From a bacterium 1xD42-67 (GTDB lineage: Bacteria > Bacillota > Clostridia > Oscillospirales > Oscillospiraceae): a stretch of 64,000 nt of DNA. Below are positions 61,217 through 64,000 of this stretch, in pieces. The notes beneath the pieces were generated by a model, which was given only the letters and a program-made list of their open reading frames with translations, did not search any database and was not told the DNA's origin. The stretch covers positions 23,302 through 87,301 of the forward strand of contig RAYO01000017.1 of NCBI GenBank assembly GCA_003612335.1, read 5' to 3'. A program made the position numbers and the translations under genes. How positions within the stretch are numbered: position 1 is the first letter of the stretch; every line of letters starts with the position of its first letter.

Positions 61217-62203
61217 CTACATAGGATACCGGTCCATGACCCCCAAAAAGCCCAGACAGCACAGGGCCAGTGTGATCCCAGAGAAGATGCAGAAGAGCTT
61301 GGTCTCGCTCCAGCCGCCCATCTCCAGGTGGTGGTGGAGGGGCGCCATGCGGAAGAAGCGCTTTCCGTGGGTCTTTTTGAAGTAGACCACCTGGATGATG
61401 TCAGACAGCACCTCAGCCACATAGACCAGTCCGATGATGGGGATCGCCAGGGGGATATCCAGGGCGAAGGCCAGGCCGCAGACCATCCCGCCCAGGAACA
61501 GGGACCCGGTGTCCCCCATGAAGACCTTGGCCGGGTGGAAATTATAGATCAGGAAGGCGGCCAGTCCCCCCGTCAGAGCGGCGGAGAGGATCGCCAGATC
61601 GTTCCGGCCGAACCAGGCGGAAACGGCCATATAGAACAGGGCCACAGGGATGGTGACGCCGGTGGCTAAGCCGTCGATCCCGTCCGTGAGGTTGACGGCG
61701 TTCACCGTCCCCACCATGACGAAGGCGGCGAAGACCATATACGCCACCCAGGGCAGAGGGATGGTCACATTGAGGAAGGGCACGAACAGGTTGGGGGTGA
61801 GATAGCCCTCCCCCCGCATCAGCACCGTGAACGTGATGGAGGCCGCCAGCTGGAGGAGGAACTTCTGGGCGGCGGTGAGGCCCTCGTTGGCATGGTGGCG
61901 CAGCTTCTGGAAGTCGTCCACCATCCCGATCACACCGAAGACCAGGGCGAAGAGGAAGACGTACAGGTGTTTATAGTCCCCTCTCTGGATCTCCTCCCAC
62001 CCGGCCACCGCACAGGCCGCGCCGATGGCGATGATGAACATGATCCCCCCCATGGTAGGCGTGCCCTGCTTGGACATATGCCAGGTGGGCCCATCCTCTC
62101 GGATGGACTGTCCGGCCTTCAGCCGCCGGAGCAGGGGGATCAGCAGCTGGCCCACGATGGCCGCCACGCCAAAGGCCACGATGAAGCTGAGGATATATGT
62201 CAT
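61217..62203 (-). CDS. mraY: Phospho-MurNAc-pentapeptide transferase MraY
   Basis: A 328-residue ten-helix enzyme making lipid I. The conserved inner loops are GPTWHMSKQGTPTMGGIMF, FGVIGMVDDFQKLRH with the D-D pair, NAVNLTDGIDGLATG, FHPAKVFMGDTGSLFLGG, and the histidine loop RMAPLHHHLEMGGWSE. GGGAGGG precedes the ATG. The length matches MraY of other Firmicutes. Confidence 0.97.
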   Translation of the reverse strand: MTYILSFIVAFGVAAIVGQLLIPLLRRLKAGQSIREDGPTWHMSKQGTPTMGGIMFIIAIGAACAVAGWEEIQRGDYKHLYVFLFALVFGVIGMVDDFQKLRHHANEGLTAAQKFLLQLAASITFTVLMRGEGYLTPNLFVPFLNVTIPLPWVAYMVFAAFVMVGTVNAVNLTDGIDGLATGVTIPVALFYMAVSAWFGRNDLAILSAALTGGLAAFLIYNFHPAKVFMGDTGSLFLGGMVCGLAFALDIPLAIPIIGLVYVAEVLSDIIQVVYFKKTHGKRFFRMAPLHHHLEMGGWSETKLFCIFSGITLALCCLGFLGVMDRYPM

Positions 62204-62291
62204 GTTCGGAACCCTCCCGGTCTTTCTCTTTTGGATGGACGGCCCACGCTCTGAACAGGCCCTGTCCCATTCGTCCCATGTGAAACGTCGT

Positions 62292-62320
62292 ATTATACCA
62301 TGTCTTTTGAGACTTTTCCA
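62292..62320 (-). promoter_or_regulatory. Candidate promoter upstream of mraY
   Basis: On the minus strand a perfect -10 TATAAT (62292-62297) lies 17 bp from a weak -35 TGGAAA (62315-62320), in the 189-base gap between murE and mraY. The downstream wall genes may thus be transcribed independently of murE. Confidence 0.6.
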
Positions 62321-62392
62321 CCTATTTTTTGCCGGCGTCCCCGCCGCTGCGGGCTGTGTCTCCCCCGCTCTGTCCCAACGGACAAAGCCCGC

Positions 62393-63889
62393 TCACCTCG
62401 CCGCTCCTCCTCTCCCAAACGCGCCCGCCGCGCTGAGCTGCGTTTGGGTGCCCTGGAACCAGTCCGCCACGATCTCCCGCTCATCCATGGGATGCTGGAC
62501 GCCGTCGATCTCCTGATAGGTCTCATGCCCCTTGCCCGCCAGGACGATCACGTCTCCAGGCCTCCCCTGGGCCAGGGCCCAGGCGATGGCCTCCCGGCGG
62601 TCTGGCTCCACATGGACCTCTCCGTCCCTCTCCTCCATCCCGGCCAGGATGTCCGCGATGATGGCCTCAGGCTCTTCGGTGCGGGGATTGTCCGAGGTGA
62701 CCACCACCAGGTCGGCCAGCTCTCCGGCGATAGCCCCCATGACAGGGCGCTTGGACCGGTCCCGGTCGCCGCCGCAGCCGAAGAGGCAGATCAGCCTCCC
62801 GGCCGTGAAGTCTCGGGCAGTGGTGAGGATGTTCTCCAGGGCGTTGGGGGTGTGGGCGTAATCGATGATCACGGTGTAGGCCCGGGGGACGGGCACCACC
62901 TCCACCCTGCCCTTCACCCCATGGACGGCGGGCATGGCCCGAGCCATCTCCTCCAGATCCAGTCCCAAACACAGCCCGGCGGACAGGGCAGCCAGAGCGT
63001 TGTAGATGGAAAAACCCCCAGGGATCGGCAGATGCACCCTGGATATCCTGCCCAGGGTCAGGGCTTCAAATTCCACATGGCTGGGGAAAAGGCGGATGTT
63101 CCGGGCGGTGAGCCCAGCCTCGGCCCGGTTCTCCGAATAGGTGAAGGCCGGACAGGGGATCCGCCCCTGATACCAGCGCCCCGCCGGATCGTCCAGGTTG
63201 ATCGCCGCCTGCCTGCACTGCTGGAAGAGCAGCCCCTTGGCCTGGCGATACTCCTCCATGGTGCGGTGGTAGTCCAGGTGGTCCTGGGTCAGATTGGTGA
63301 AGGTCCCCACATCGAAGGTGAGCCCCGCAGTCCGATGCTGGACCAATGCGTGGGAGGATACCTCCATCACCACATGGGCGCAGCCCTCGTCCGCCATCCG
63401 GCGCAGGAGGGACTGGAGCTCATAGCTCTCGGGCGTGGTGCGGTGGGCGGGCAGCTCCTGGGATCCGATCATGTTCCGGTTGGTGCCGATCAGCCCCACC
63501 TTGGCCCCGGTCACCCGTTCCAGCAGCTCTTTGAGCAGGCTGGTGGTAGTGGTCTTGCCGTTGGTCCCGGTGACGGCGGTGAGGATCATCGACTCCCCCG
63601 GCCGGCCGAACCAGTTCGCAGAGATCAGGGCCAGCGCCAGGCGGCTGTCCGCCGCCGTCAGCCAGGGACCGGCCTCCTCCGGGGCCTCTTCACACAGCAC
63701 GGCGGCGGCTCCCTTCTCCACCGCCTCCTGGATGAACCGGTGTCCGTCGGTCTTGTCGCCGGACAGGGCCACGAAGAGGGCGCCGGGGCAGATGGTCCGG
63801 GTGTCGTAGGATATGGAAGATATTTCCATATCCAAGTCAGGGCTCCCCCCCGTGAGGGGGACGCCAGCTAACAGCTCGCGCAGGATCAT
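62393..63889 (-). CDS. murE: UDP-MurNAc-tripeptide ligase MurE
   Basis: A 498-residue Mur ligase. The N-domain has ISSISYDTRTICPGALFVALSG, the ATP loop TAVTGTNGKTTTTSLL, and the C-domain VIIDYAHTPNALENIL. The motif TSDNPRTEEPEAIIADI, with the DNPR box, marks meso-diaminopimelate specificity, which agrees with dapF and lysA here. I place the start at 63887-63889 after GAGGGGTG; the upstream TTG lacks such support. It is the first wall gene in this leftward cluster. Confidence 0.95.
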   Translation of the reverse strand: MILRELLAGVPLTGGSPDLDMEISSISYDTRTICPGALFVALSGDKTDGHRFIQEAVEKGAAAVLCEEAPEEAGPWLTAADSRLALALISANWFGRPGESMILTAVTGTNGKTTTTSLLKELLERVTGAKVGLIGTNRNMIGSQELPAHRTTPESYELQSLLRRMADEGCAHVVMEVSSHALVQHRTAGLTFDVGTFTNLTQDHLDYHRTMEEYRQAKGLLFQQCRQAAINLDDPAGRWYQGRIPCPAFTYSENRAEAGLTARNIRLFPSHVEFEALTLGRISRVHLPIPGGFSIYNALAALSAGLCLGLDLEEMARAMPAVHGVKGRVEVVPVPRAYTVIIDYAHTPNALENILTTARDFTAGRLICLFGCGGDRDRSKRPVMGAIAGELADLVVVTSDNPRTEEPEAIIADILAGMEERDGEVHVEPDRREAIAWALAQGRPGDVIVLAGKGHETYQEIDGVQHPMDEREIVADWFQGTQTQLSAAGAFGRGGAAR

Positions 63890-63947
63890 GGTGTCACCCC
63901 TCAAGGGCAATGTTTCATTCTCTCTAGTGGTCCATAAAATCTAAAAA

Positions 63948-63976
63948 TTGCATAATAGTGGACGCCATGTTATAAT
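63948..63976 (+). promoter_or_regulatory. Outward-facing promoter at the right edge
   Basis: TTGCAT (63948-63953) and a perfect TATAAT (63971-63976), spaced 17 bp, point out of the window; a GAGGGGG ribosome-binding-like run follows at 63993-63999. A plus-strand gene divergent from murE probably begins just beyond position 64000. Confidence 0.6.
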
Positions 63977-64000
63977 GACCCCAGCAGAAACGAGGGGGTC

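Overview
The window looks like chromosome of a high-GC, spore-forming gut clostridium. Oscillospiraceae relatives such as Flavonifractor, Lawsonibacter or Dysosmobacter are the best guess. The grounds are a spoIIGA-sigE pair, meso-DAP-type wall genes (lysA, dapF, a MurE with the DNPR motif), a perfect CIRCE element, and two copies of a palindromic repeat whose style I associate from memory with intestinal Clostridia. No tRNA, rRNA or CRISPR array was seen.

Positions 1 to about 6300 are the right-hand part of an integrated mobile element that is clearly lower in GC than the rest. It carries a short-chain dehydrogenase cut by the left edge, with a divergent MerR regulator; a radical SAM protein with a divergent HxlR regulator; an AT-rich 415-residue protein with a HEPN-like Rx4H motif; an oriT-like field of large inverted repeats; a decayed replication initiator; an XRE regulator; and a large serine recombinase. 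A terminator overlapping the recombinase stop lies close to the element edge.

From 6.4 to 21.5 kb there are a peptide deformylase, YaaA, a tocopherol-cyclase-family protein and a SWIM zinc-finger protein. These are followed by a response regulator/histidine kinase/ABC transporter module of the peptide-antibiotic-sensing type, an IS630 transposase scrap, a PadR regulator with two DUF2812 membrane proteins, spoIIGA-sigE, and an NhaC-type antiporter.

From 21.6 to 35.7 kb everything is on the minus strand: an SGNH/MBOAT acylation pair, folD, lgt coupled to two M16 peptidase-like genes, and a very large cyclic beta-1,2-glucan synthase-like gene. From 36.0 to 42.2 kb lies a plus-strand SRP and ribosome operon (ylxM-ffh-rpsP-khpA-unknown-rimM-AI-2E exporter) and an ABC-F ATPase with one degenerate nucleotide site. 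A GntR-ABC operon runs leftward from 44.1 kb, divergent from a CIRCE-controlled htpG. Two tandem secreted paralogues with nearly identical 5' halves follow.

From 49.9 kb to the end are wall and nitrogen genes: a cysteine-desulfurase-like protein with a Se/S carrier-like protein, dapF, glnA, a divergent lysA, and a reduced division and cell-wall cluster on the minus strand in transcription order murE, mraY, ftsW, murG, murA, ftsQ, ftsZ. A consensus plus-strand promoter at the right edge points to a gene outside the window. Coordinates, motif positions and spacings were read by eye; family assignments rest on recognised motifs and not on database searches.
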